Notes: a model not told the origin generated them from the sequence alone. A DNA stretch of 5,767 nt from Dysgonamonadaceae bacterium (GCA_031260235.1 JAIRKG010000001.1:1-5767); one strand, 5' to 3'; shown: positions 1 through 5,767, counted from the first letter of the stretch. A program made the numbers and translations.

Positions 1-847
1 CGGCATTTGTTTCCGTTCCAATGTGGACATTTCCTGTGTGTTCCGTGTGGGCTTCAATAGCAAAAATATAATCGCCGGCCTCTAATAATTTATGATTAAC
101 CGGATAAGTTTCAAACACAGCGTGACGACCACCTTCTTCGCCATGCGGCGGCACTAAGTCGTGGTGCGGACGGGTATGTACATCTTCGGATTTATAAACC
201 AGCGTTGTGTCACTGTCGTCCAATTTATAGATAACCACATAAAAATCATGTGGTTCTGTACTCGGTGCATCATGTGCCCATGCTATGGAAACAGATTCGA
301 TGCTATCGGCTTCCACTAACGTAAATTTATTTCCAAAAACGGCAGCGGCGCTTGTAGTGCCGTCCAACAATCCGTTATCCGTTGCAAACTCATTGGTTGT
401 AACTGTAAACAGATTGGAAACCACCGTGTCCGTCTCGCTATCGTCAGACAAAACGTAACGCAACTGATAATCGCCGAACGCTTGCGGTGTAAAATGAGCA
501 GGATGGAAAGTAAGCGACCGCGTTCCATACGCTTCCAAATCAGTAATGTTTACCGTACCAACAACACTATCACAGAAAGTACTGACAACGCTTGCGGTTA
601 CGGTCCCGCTAAACGTTTCGGAGCCCCGGTTCGATACCGAAGCATTTAATTCCACACTGGCGTGCTTCCTTGGAATATGGGGAAGAATGGAAGTACTTAC
701 GCTCACACCAGAAGTCAAAGTTTTTACCTCCGCAGGCGTAAATGCGGGACTTACCAACGAAGAATTCTGAACCCCGCCGCCGGCAAAAGCCGTGGCGCTA
801 AAAAAACTAACTAAAACACTAACACTAACTAGAACATTTTTTTTCAT
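1..847 (-). CDS. Secreted beta-sandwich protein, His-rich (partial; C-terminus beyond left edge)
   Basis: Reading leftward from ATG at 847, 282 codons are open to the window edge with no stop, so only the N-terminal part is present. Residues 1-22 form a signal peptide: MKKN, a hydrophobic V/L/S/F core, then a signal peptidase I site after AFA (20-22). About residues 60-150 look like an Ig/CARDB-type beta-sandwich: alternating hydrophobic strands, a VSNRGSETFSG turn, then GDYQLRYVLSDD and SNLFTVT. About 150-282 look like a second beta-rich domain beginning EFATDNG, with 11 histidines after residue 190, including a cluster at 224-242. This layout resembles modular exported Bacteroidota proteins, many of which are type IX secretion cargo, but a C-terminal sorting domain could only lie off-window. 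It has its own strong promoter at 895-926. The start is supported by that promoter and the signal peptide. I do not recognise a specific function; no catalytic motif is visible. Confidence 0.85.
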   Translation of the reverse strand, partial: MKKNVLVSVSVLVSFFSATAFAGGGVQNSSLVSPAFTPAEVKTLTSGVSVSTSILPHIPRKHASVELNASVSNRGSETFSGTVTASVVSTFCDSVVGTVNITDLEAYGTRSLTFHPAHFTPQAFGDYQLRYVLSDDSETDTVVSNLFTVTTNEFATDNGLLDGTTSAAAVFGNKFTLVEADSIESVSIAWAHDAPSTEPHDFYVVIYKLDDSDTTLVYKSEDVHTRPHHDLVPPHGEEGGRHAVFETYPVNHKLLEAGDYIFAIEAHTEHTGNVHIGTETNA

Positions 848-894
848 AACTTAAAAATTTAAAAAATTCAATTATTAATTTGATATATCGGCAG

Positions 895-926
895 CAAAGG
901 TAATTTGTTTAATTTTGAAAATCAAA
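895..926 (-). promoter_or_regulatory. Bacteroidetes-type promoter for the secreted-protein gene
   Basis: On the minus strand TTTG (926-923) is followed after exactly 20 bases by TACCTTTG (902-895), a perfect match to the -33/-7 elements recognised by the primary sigma factor of Bacteroidetes. Transcription should start near 888-891, giving a 5' leader of roughly 40 bases before the ATG at 847. This indicates that the gene is transcribed independently of prs. Confidence 0.8.
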
Positions 927-936
927 CGTTTTAAAA

Positions 937-956
937 AAATATAACAAAATATAACA
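937..956. repeat. Exact tandem 10-bp duplication
   Basis: The unit AAATATAACA occurs twice head to tail (937-946 and 947-956) in the spacer between prs and the secreted-protein gene, just upstream of the latter's promoter. It may be a simple replication-slippage product. Two copies one helical turn apart could also present a protein-binding site, but nothing else supports that. Confidence 0.6.
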
Positions 957-983
957 CTAAACATTGAAAAATATCGTGTTTAG
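957..983 (-). terminator. Weak hairpin, possible prs terminator
   Basis: CTAAACA (957-963) and TGTTTAG (977-983) are perfect 7-bp inverted repeats with a 13-base loop that can close by one more U-G pair. The hairpin lies about 57 bases after the prs stop codon. On the minus strand it is followed by T-rich sequence, ending in a run of seven T (939-933). The stem is AT-rich and the longest T run is about 18 bases away, so it is not a classical intrinsic terminator. It is the only candidate before the next promoter. Confidence 0.35.
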
Positions 984-1039
984 GGTATTTTTTGCTTTTT
1001 ATCTTCACCGGCAATGCAATGACATGTGTGTGGTAAAGA

Positions 1040-1972
1040 CTATCTCATTAAATATAGCGAACTTATTGATTCACTATTACAAACGCGGTAGATAGCTGTG
1101 GCAAACATATCGGCGATTGATACGATTTTCACTTTTTCACTTTTCTTTGAGTAGGGAATACTGTCGGTAAAAATAATTTCGGAGAGTGCTGATTGGTCGA
1201 TTCTCATGGAAGCAGGGTCGGACATGACGGCATGAGACGCAATCGCGCGTACGGAAGCCGCTCCACCTTTCATCATCAAGTCGGCAGCTTTAGTAATCGT
1301 ACCTGCCGTATCTACCATATCGTCCACCAAAATAACGTCCTTGCCCTGTACGTCGCCGATAATTTTCATTTCGGAAACTTCGTTGGCTTTTTTGCGTGAT
1401 TTATAACAGATTACCATCTGGGTATTCAAGTGTTTGGCGTATGCATTGGCTCTTTTGGTTCCTCCAACGTCCGGTGTGGCAATCACCAAATTTTTCAGTT
1501 TCCGGTTTTTGATTTCATTTGTAAAAACGGTAGAAGCATAAAGATGGTCGACCGGCACATCGAAAAATCCTTGTATTTGGCCGGCGTGCAAATCCATTGT
1601 TATCAAACGATTTATGCCGGTTACGCCCAACAGGTCGGCGACTACTTTTGCACCGATAGCCACGCGCGGATTGTCTTTCCTGTCTTGCCGCGCCCATCCG
1701 AAATAGGGAATTACTGCGATGATTGATTGGGCTGAGGCGCGTTTAGCGGCGTCTATCATCAACAACAACTCCATTAAATTATCGGAGTTGGGAAAAGTCG
1801 ATTGAATCAGGAAAACGTATGAGTCGCGGATAGATTCTTCGTATGCGACAGAAAATTCTCCGTCGGCAAAATGCTGAATGTTCATTTTTCCCAGCGGACA
1901 TTGCAAATTGTTGCAGATTTTTTCTGCCAGATAGCGGGAGTTCGTACCCGAAAAGACTTTGTATGAAACCAT
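1040..1972 (-). CDS. prs: Ribose-phosphate pyrophosphokinase (PRPP synthetase)
   Basis: Makes 5-phosphoribosyl 1-diphosphate (PRPP) from ribose 5-phosphate and ATP in the cytoplasm; PRPP feeds purine, pyrimidine, NAD, histidine and tryptophan synthesis. The 310-residue product has the usual length of class I enzymes and all landmarks: FADGE (35-39), STFPNSDNLMELL (58-70), FGWARQDRK at 91-99 (ATP site), DLHAGQIQGFFD at 127-138 (metal/catalytic region), ATPDVGG (165-171), and DDMVDTAGT at 217-225 (the ribose-5-phosphate/PRPP loop). The ATG at 1972 gives an N-terminus that aligns with the family (short lead into VFSGTNSRYLAEKI) and sits about 25 bases from the predicted transcription start. It is monocistronic in appearance: a divergent promoter lies upstream and a separate promoter serves the next gene. 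The stop is TAG. No oddity is visible. Confidence 0.97.
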   Translation of the reverse strand: MVSYKVFSGTNSRYLAEKICNNLQCPLGKMNIQHFADGEFSVAYEESIRDSYVFLIQSTFPNSDNLMELLLMIDAAKRASAQSIIAVIPYFGWARQDRKDNPRVAIGAKVVADLLGVTGINRLITMDLHAGQIQGFFDVPVDHLYASTVFTNEIKNRKLKNLVIATPDVGGTKRANAYAKHLNTQMVICYKSRKKANEVSEMKIIGDVQGKDVILVDDMVDTAGTITKAADLMMKGGAASVRAIASHAVMSDPASMRIDQSALSEIIFTDSIPYSKKSEKVKIVSIADMFATAIYRVCNSESISSLYLMR

Positions 1973-2002
1973 TAGAATTTAAGTTTATTTGATTGAATGG
2001 TG

Positions 2003-2036
2003 CAAAGTTATAAAAAAAATCTTTGATTGCTGCAAA
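2003..2036 (-). promoter_or_regulatory. Bacteroidetes-type promoter for prs
   Basis: On the minus strand the -7 element TAACTTTG (2010-2003) matches TAnnTTTG perfectly. A TTTG (2036-2033) lies 22 bases upstream, slightly longer than the usual gap. The predicted transcript starts near 1996-1999, leaving a leader of about 25 bases before the prs ATG at 1972. Confidence 0.7.
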
Positions 2037-2109
2037 TTTTACATTTTACGGTTATCTCGTTGTAACGGCAAACATACTTAGACAAAAAACAGAAAATCAA
2101 CATTTGTTT

Positions 2110-2140
2110 TTTGTTATTCCAATCAAATTACATACCTTTG
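2110..2140 (+). promoter_or_regulatory. Bacteroidetes-type promoter for rpmE2
   Basis: TTTG (2110-2113) is followed after 19 bases by TACCTTTG (2133-2140), a full match to the Bacteroidetes -33/-7 consensus. The start site should fall near 2144-2147, giving a leader of about 37 bases to the ATG at 2183. Its position also shows that translation cannot start upstream at the in-frame TTG at 2111. Confidence 0.8.
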
Positions 2141-2182
2141 CGGCCTGAATATTTAGTTATAAATCTCAAAATACAAAATAGA

Positions 2183-2434
2183 ATGAAACAAGGACTTCAT
2201 CCGGAAAATTATCGCCCGGTCGTATTTAAAGACATGTCTAACGAAGACACGTTTATCACCCGTTCAACAGTTAGCGCAAAAGAAACCGTCGAAATAGACG
2301 GCGTTTCCTATCCGTTGGTTAAGATTGAAATTTCCAACACTTCGCATCCGTTTTATACCGGCAAACAGAAATTGGTAGATACGGCAGGGCGCGTGGATAA
2401 ATTCCTGAGCCGCTACGGAAACAGGAAAAAGTGA
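2183..2434 (+). CDS. rpmE2: 50S ribosomal protein L31 type B
   Basis: Structural protein of the large ribosomal subunit that takes part in the bridge between the 50S central protuberance and the 30S head. The 83-residue product starts [17 protein letters not shown] and contains [26 protein letters not shown] and a [11 protein letters not shown] ending, all hallmarks of type B L31. It has no cysteine at all, so it is the zinc-free (C-minus) form that in many bacteria replaces the zinc-binding form when zinc is scarce. The frame stays open upstream to a TTG at 2111, but the promoter at 2110-2140 overlaps that stretch and family alignment favours the ATG at 2183. The leader is A-rich without a Shine-Dalgarno sequence. 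It is divergent from prs and followed 61 bases later by tRNA-Gln. No Zur-like palindrome is obvious upstream. Confidence 0.96.
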   Translation: MKQGLHPENYRPVVFKDMSNEDTFITRSTVSAKETVEIDGVSYPLVKIEISNTSHPFYTGKQKLVDTAGRVDKFLSRYGNRKK

Positions 2435-2442
2435 AAGCCGCT

Positions 2443-2475
2443 TCTGCATAGAATTTCATCATTAATAAAAATTTG
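2443..2475 (+). promoter_or_regulatory. Possible weak promoter for tRNA-Gln
   Basis: TCTG (2443-2446) and AAAATTTG (2468-2475), separated by 21 bases, each differ from the Bacteroidetes consensus (TTTG / TAnnTTTG) at one defined position. A start near 2480 would give a short 5' leader before the tRNA at 2496. The alternative is read-through from rpmE2, since no convincing terminator lies between them. Confidence 0.3.
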
Positions 2476-2495
2476 CAGTGCTGTTCATGCAAAAT

Positions 2496-2566
2496 TGTCT
2501 CATGGTGTAGTGGTAGCACATCTGATTTTGGTTCAGCCAGCCTAGGTTCGAGTCCTGGTGAGACAA
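2496..2566 (+). tRNA. tRNA-Gln (anticodon UUG)
   Basis: A full 71-base cloverleaf can be drawn. The acceptor stem TGTCTCA (2496-2502) pairs with TGAGACA (2559-2565), leaving A2566 as discriminator. The D stem is GTGT/GCAC (2505-2508 and 2516-2519) with loop AGTGGTA. The anticodon loop is 2526-2532 with anticodon TTG at 2528-2530, reading CAA and, by wobble, CAG. The variable loop is 2538-2541, and the T stem CTAGG/CCTGG (2542-2546, 2554-2558) carries loop TTCGAGT. The U1-A72 first pair is typical of bacterial tRNA-Gln. The 3' CCA is not encoded (CAA follows), so it must be added by nucleotidyltransferase. One flaw is visible: the outermost anticodon-stem pair (T2521 with C2537, positions 27-43) is a mismatch. 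Confidence 0.95.
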
Positions 2567-2571
2567 CAATT

Positions 2572-2594
2572 TATATTAATGTCATCTATATTAA
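2572..2594. repeat. Short direct repeat after the tRNA
   Basis: TATATTAA occurs at 2572-2579 and again at 2587-2594, 15 bases apart, in the spacer between tRNA-Gln and proB. The sequence is AT-rich, so chance is a real possibility. It could alternatively be part of the proB control region. No integrase or tRNA-end duplication is present, so it is not evidence of an integration site. Confidence 0.35.
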
Positions 2595-2633
2595 GAATTC
2601 TAACGTATGTTTATCTTCTGAAAAAACAGACGA

Positions 2634-3713
2634 ATGACAAAACAATTGAAGAGAATCGCAATCAAGGTTGGCAGTAATGTTTTAATGCGTCGGGACGGGC
2701 GGCTGGATGTAGACAGAATGTCTGATTTGGTCGCCCAAATTGCAGAATTACATGAGTCAGGAAAAGAGATAGTATTGATTTCGTCCGGGGCTGTGGCTTC
2801 CGGGCGAAACGAAATCAAACCGCTGAAAAAATTAGATGCCATCTCTTCTCGACAGTTATACTCCGCCGTAGGGCAGGCAAAACTTATAAACCGTTATTTT
2901 GAACTCTTCCACAAGTACGGGATTGTTTGCGGACAGGTGTTGACTTCGAAAGAAAATTTCGGCAGCAGGATGCATTACCTCAACCAGAAAAACTGCATGG
3001 AAGTGATGCTGGAGAACAAGGTTATACCGATTGTAAATGAGAATGACGCGGTCTCGGTGACGGAATTAATGTTTACCGACAATGACGAACTGTCCGGCTT
3101 AGTGGCTGCCATGATGAACATGGATGCGTTGATTCTGTTAAGCAATGTGGACGGGATTTATAATGGCGATCCTGCACTGCCGGAAAGCAGCGTGATTCGT
3201 GAAATTGCAGGAAAATCAGACATATCGGCCTTTATACACTCCGGAAAATCATCATTCGGGCGGGGTGGCATGCTAACCAAATATCACATTGCACGTAAAG
3301 TGGCCGATGAGGGTATCCTCGTTGTCATAGCCAATGGCGCCAGGCAACGGATCTTGCCGGAACTGATTTGCGGAGCGCCTGTGGTTTGTTCCCGTTTCCT
3401 GCCTTCGAAAAAGCCGGCAAGCAACATCAAGAAATGGATTGCACATTCCGGAGGGCTGGCTAAGGGAGAAATACAGATTGATAAAGGAGCTGAAAATGCA
3501 TTGTACGGAGCAAAGGCAACAAGCATTTTGTTTGTGGGAATCACCGGCGTCACAGGCGATTTCAGGAAAGACGATATCGTCAAGATCATCAACGAAAATG
3601 GAAGCCAGTTAGGCGTTGGGCGTGCCGGTTACGATCGTGAAAAGGCAATCGCATTAATGGGGAAACACAATGCCCGCCCGATGATTCATTACGATTATTT
3701 ATATTTGGATTGA
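2634..3713 (+). CDS. proB: Glutamate 5-kinase
   Basis: Catalyses the first step of proline synthesis, ATP-dependent phosphorylation of glutamate to gamma-glutamyl 5-phosphate, in the cytoplasm. The 359-residue product has the two-domain layout of full-length ProB (E. coli 367). An amino-acid kinase domain (about 5-250) carries KVGSNVL (11-17), ISSGAVASG (49-57), NENDAVS (135-141), FTDNDELSG (147-155), SNVDGIY (170-176) and GRGGMLTK (209-216). A C-terminal PUA domain (about 267-355) carries GLAKGEIQIDKGAENAL and GITGVTGDFRKDDIV. In the family the kinase domain is the target of proline feedback inhibition. The ATG at 2634 lies two codons before the first beta-strand and follows an A-rich leader. 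proA follows after 14 bases, clearly one operon. No strong promoter was found in the 67 bases after tRNA-Gln, so co-transcription with the tRNA is possible. Confidence 0.97.
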   Translation: MTKQLKRIAIKVGSNVLMRRDGRLDVDRMSDLVAQIAELHESGKEIVLISSGAVASGRNEIKPLKKLDAISSRQLYSAVGQAKLINRYFELFHKYGIVCGQVLTSKENFGSRMHYLNQKNCMEVMLENKVIPIVNENDAVSVTELMFTDNDELSGLVAAMMNMDALILLSNVDGIYNGDPALPESSVIREIAGKSDISAFIHSGKSSFGRGGMLTKYHIARKVADEGILVVIANGARQRILPELICGAPVVCSRFLPSKKPASNIKKWIAHSGGLAKGEIQIDKGAENALYGAKATSILFVGITGVTGDFRKDDIVKIINENGSQLGVGRAGYDREKAIALMGKHNARPMIHYDYLYLD

Positions 3714-3727
3714 AGAAAAACTAAAAA

Positions 3728-4966
3728 ATGGAACAGATAAAACAGGCGGTTCAAGCATCGCTTACATTGCTTGATTGCAGCGACAAACAGATCAGCCGTG
3801 TATTGACGGAGGCTGCGGGGGCTTTGATCCTGCGCCAAGCTGAAGTGCTGGAAGCCAACAGGCTGGATTTGGAACGCATGAACCCGGACGATCCCAAATA
3901 CGACCGCTTGAAACTGACGGAAAAACGGATCGAGGATATGGCCGGCGACATGAAACAGGTAGCCTCCCTTCCCTCGCCCCTGTGGAAGACGGGACTTGAT
4001 ACCATTCGCCCGAACGGAATGAGAATTCGTAAGGTGACTGTCCCTTTCGGGGTAATCGGCATTATTTACGAAGCGCGACCGAACGTAACTTTCGATGTGT
4101 TTTCGCTGTGTTTAAAGTCTGGGAACGCCTGCGTATTGAAAGGTGGTTCGGATGCAGACCACTCGAACCGGATACTGGTTCATATCCTCCAAGAAACACT
4201 GGAAAAGAACGGGATGAATCCGTTCGTCTGCACCCTGCTGCCCCCCGGTCGCGAAGCAACAAAAACATTGCTGCAAGCGGTGGGAAGCGTAGACTTAATC
4301 ATTCCCCGTGGTAGTAGCGCACTGATCAATTATGTTCGTGAACAGGCGCTTATTCCTGTAATAGAAACGGGAGCGGGCATTTGCCATACTTATTTTGATA
4401 AAGACGGAGACGTGGAAAAAGGACGCGCAATCGTGAACAATGCCAAAACACGCCGAGTAAGCGTGTGCAATGCACTGGACTGCCTGATCATTCACAGGGA
4501 CAGGCTGGGTGATTTGCCCTGTCTGTGCAGCGCCTTATCCGGCAGCAAGGTCGTGATTTGTGCCGACGAACCAGCTATGGACGCCTTGTCAGGGCATTAC
4601 CCGGCGAATCTCCTCCAGCCGGCCACCCCGGAAAGCTACGGCACGGAATTTCTGGATTACAAGATGAGTATCCGCACGGTAGCTTCCATTGACGAAGCTC
4701 TGGAACACATTGCAATGTACGGTTCGAAGCACAGCGAAAGTATCATCAGCGAATCGTCCGAAGCGATCCGCCTTTTCGAACGGAAAGTGGATGCCGCCTG
4801 CGTATACGCTAACGTATCAACCGCATTTACCGATGGCGCCCAATTCGGTTTCGGAGCCGAAATCGGCATCAGTACGCAAAAACTACATGCCCGCGGACCG
4901 ATGGCGCTGCCGGAACTGACCACATCTAAATACATCATTGACGGCGACGGACAAATCAGAGAATAA
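3728..4966 (+). CDS. proA: Gamma-glutamyl phosphate reductase (glutamate-5-semialdehyde dehydrogenase)
   Basis: Reduces gamma-glutamyl phosphate with NADPH to glutamate 5-semialdehyde, which cyclises to pyrroline-5-carboxylate; ProC (not in this window) completes proline. The 412-residue product matches the family length (E. coli 417). Landmarks are [11 protein letters not shown] (111-121), [10 protein letters not shown] at 131-140 (cofactor-binding region), PRGSSALI (193-200), ETGAGICH (213-220), then [11 protein letters not shown] with the catalytic cysteine at 247. The C-terminal signatures are GSKHSESI (332-339), FTDG (367-370), [11 protein letters not shown] (373-383) and HARGPMAL (387-394). 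It starts 14 bases after proB, behind the A-rich leader gaagaaaaactaaaaa, and depends on the upstream promoter. Its stop lies only 10 bases from the stop of the convergent gene, with no hairpin between. ProB and ProA often work as a pair that protects the labile phosphate intermediate. Confidence 0.98.
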   Translation: MEQIKQAVQASLTLLDCSDKQISRVLTEAAGALILRQAEVLEANRLDLERMNPDDPKYDRLKLTEKRIEDMAGDMKQVASLPSPLWKTGLDTIRPNGMRIRKVTVPFGVIGIIYEARPNVTFDVFSLCLKSGNACVLKGGSDADHSNRILVHILQETLEKNGMNPFVCTLLPPGREATKTLLQAVGSVDLIIPRGSSALINYVREQALIPVIETGAGICHTYFDKDGDVEKGRAIVNNAKTRRVSVCNALDCLIIHRDRLGDLPCLCSALSGSKVVICADEPAMDALSGHYPANLLQPATPESYGTEFLDYKMSIRTVASIDEALEHIAMYGSKHSESIISESSEAIRLFERKVDAACVYANVSTAFTDGAQFGFGAEIGISTQKLHARGPMALPELTTSKYIIDGDGQIRE

Positions 4967-4976
4967 ATAATCCGAA

Positions 4977-5744
4977 TTACATCAACACTTCTTCTTCGTC
5001 AAAAGCAATAAAAACATTCTCAGACAGCGTTTTTTCCATTGCGGCATGAAGCCCGAACCGGTGCGACATGTGAATTAAATAAGCGGAGCGCGGATTGATT
5101 TTTTCGATTTGCGCCAAAGCCTGTCCTACGCTTTGGTGGGAAATATGTTCTTCGTTTCGTAGTGCATTGATTGCCAGAACGTCAATATTTTGCAGTTTTT
5201 CATATTCCTCTTCGGGAATCGTTTTAAGGTCGGTCAGATAAGCAAAATTGCCGATACGATACCCCAAAATCGGCAGTTTGGCGTGCATCAAACGAATGGG
5301 AATAACTTTTATTCCGGAAACGTAAAATGGTTTATTTCCAATCTCATTCACTTCCAGATTAGGAATGCCCGGATATTTATGTTTCCGGAAAACATACGGC
5401 ATACGAGTGCGAATCGCATCCGCCACGTTGCTTTCGGCATAAATCTTAACGTTGCCTTCGCGGCTGAATGCTCGCAGATCGTCCAAACCGCCGACATGGT
5501 CGTAATGTTCGTGAGTTATTAAAACGCCGTCAAGTTGCATAAAATAATCGGTTTCCAAAGTTTTCAACATCTGCATTCTGAAATCGGGACTGCAATCGAT
5601 CAAAATCCTTTTTCCTTCCGTTTCAATCAATGCAGACGCGCGAAACCGCCTGTCGCGCCTGTCGGTAGAAGTGCAGACCTCGCAACGGCAACCTATTTCC
5701 GGATTGCCTGTGGAAGTTCCCGTGCCTAAAAAGCGTATTTTCAT
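4977..5744 (-). CDS. PhnP-like metallo-beta-lactamase-fold phosphodiesterase
   Basis: The 255-residue product is a complete metallo-beta-lactamase-fold hydrolase. The di-metal site is intact: THEHYDH (77-83; H78, H80, D82, H83), H154, D172 and H225. Three cysteines near the N-terminus (C19, C21, C24) together with H228, three residues after H225, reproduce the spacing of the structural zinc site of E. coli PhnP, whose length (252) is also close. PhnP cleaves 5-phosphoribosyl 1,2-cyclic phosphate in phosphonate breakdown. Here no phn genes are adjacent and the other neighbours are housekeeping genes, so the substrate cannot be assigned; a related cyclic phosphate or nucleotide is possible. The N-terminus MKIRFLGTGTSTG fits the family, supporting the ATG at 5744. 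Only 23 bases upstream are visible and they show no clear promoter. No signal peptide is present, so it is cytoplasmic. Confidence 0.88.
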   Translation of the reverse strand: MKIRFLGTGTSTGNPEIGCRCEVCTSTDRRDRRFRASALIETEGKRILIDCSPDFRMQMLKTLETDYFMQLDGVLITHEHYDHVGGLDDLRAFSREGNVKIYAESNVADAIRTRMPYVFRKHKYPGIPNLEVNEIGNKPFYVSGIKVIPIRLMHAKLPILGYRIGNFAYLTDLKTIPEEEYEKLQNIDVLAINALRNEEHISHQSVGQALAQIEKINPRSAYLIHMSHRFGLHAAMEKTLSENVFIAFDEEEVLM

Positions 5745-5767
5745 GCGTATATAATTTTCGGAATTAT

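Noticed and set aside
316..528. Open minus-strand frame of 70 codons
   Set aside because: It is out of frame inside the secreted-protein gene, which is open through the whole region; low-complexity shadow.
546..770. Open + strand frame of 74 codons
   Set aside because: It lies opposite the partial secreted-protein gene, whose minus frame has a signal peptide, domain-like pattern and promoter. The + frame peptide has no recognisable features.
1430..1726. 98-codon + strand frame antisense to prs
   Set aside because: It lies wholly within the conserved prs coding sequence; no promoter or family resemblance.
2111..2182. 24-codon N-terminal extension of L31 from a TTG start
   Set aside because: The predicted promoter (2110-2140) overlaps it, and type B L31 proteins start at MKQG-like sequence; the ATG at 2183 is preferred.
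2264..2519. Two overlapping minus-strand frames opposite rpmE2 and the tRNA
   Set aside because: They are antisense to a conserved ribosomal protein and, in one case, run into the tRNA gene; no independent support.
2566..2594. tRNA 3' end with nearby direct repeats as an integration (att) site
   Set aside because: The repeats do not copy the tRNA 3' end, no integrase or foreign cargo follows, and housekeeping proBA begins at once.
2606..2613. TATGTTTA as the -7 element of a proB promoter
   Set aside because: The final G of TAnnTTTG is missing and there is no TTTG at the right distance upstream; too weak to list.
3284..3592. 102-codon minus frame antisense to proB, and similar frames antisense to proA (3751-4062, 4657-4938)
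   Set aside because: They sit inside well-conserved enzyme genes and their peptides show no family features; typical shadows of GC-richer coding sequence.
5190..5522. 110-codon + frame opposite the PhnP-like gene
   Set aside because: It mirrors conserved metal-site codons of the minus-strand enzyme and has no promoter or recognisable product.

Overview
The window looks like chromosomal DNA from a member of the Bacteroidota, most likely the order Bacteroidales. Three well-placed promoters fit the Bacteroidetes consensus (TTTG, a gap of about 19-22 bases, TAnnTTTG). Start codons follow A-rich leaders rather than Shine-Dalgarno sequences. L31 is the zinc-free B type, and the left-edge gene has the style of a Bacteroidota secreted beta-sandwich protein. 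Genus cannot be fixed from this sequence alone.

Layout, left to right. (1) Positions 1-847, minus strand: the N-terminal 282 codons of a secreted protein with a clear signal peptide, an Ig/CARDB-like region and a histidine-rich second region; its C-terminus lies beyond the left edge. This gene is open to the edge and easily missed because no stop codon is in the window. (2) 848-1039: AT-rich spacer with a tandem 10-bp repeat, a weak hairpin after prs, and a textbook promoter for the secreted protein. (3) 1040-1972, minus: prs, PRPP synthetase. (4) 1973-2182: divergent spacer with one promoter facing left (prs) and one facing right (rpmE2). (5) 2183-2434, plus: rpmE2, ribosomal protein L31 type B. 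(6) 2496-2566, plus: tRNA-Gln(UUG). (7) 2634-3713 and 3728-4966, plus: proB and proA, a two-gene operon for the first two enzymes of proline synthesis from glutamate. (8) 4977-5744, minus: a PhnP-like metallo-beta-lactamase-fold phosphodiesterase, convergent with proA across only 10 bases.

How the genes relate. proB and proA act in sequence: ProB makes gamma-glutamyl phosphate and ProA reduces it to glutamate semialdehyde, which cyclises; proC is not in the window. prs, rpmE2 and tRNA-Gln are general growth genes (nucleotide precursors and translation). The PhnP-like enzyme has no phosphonate genes around it, so its substrate is open.

I found no CRISPR array, transposase, integrase, toxin-antitoxin pair or defence system. 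Most of the window is ordinary housekeeping sequence. The least explained parts are the secreted His-rich protein at the left edge and the orphan PhnP-like hydrolase at the right.
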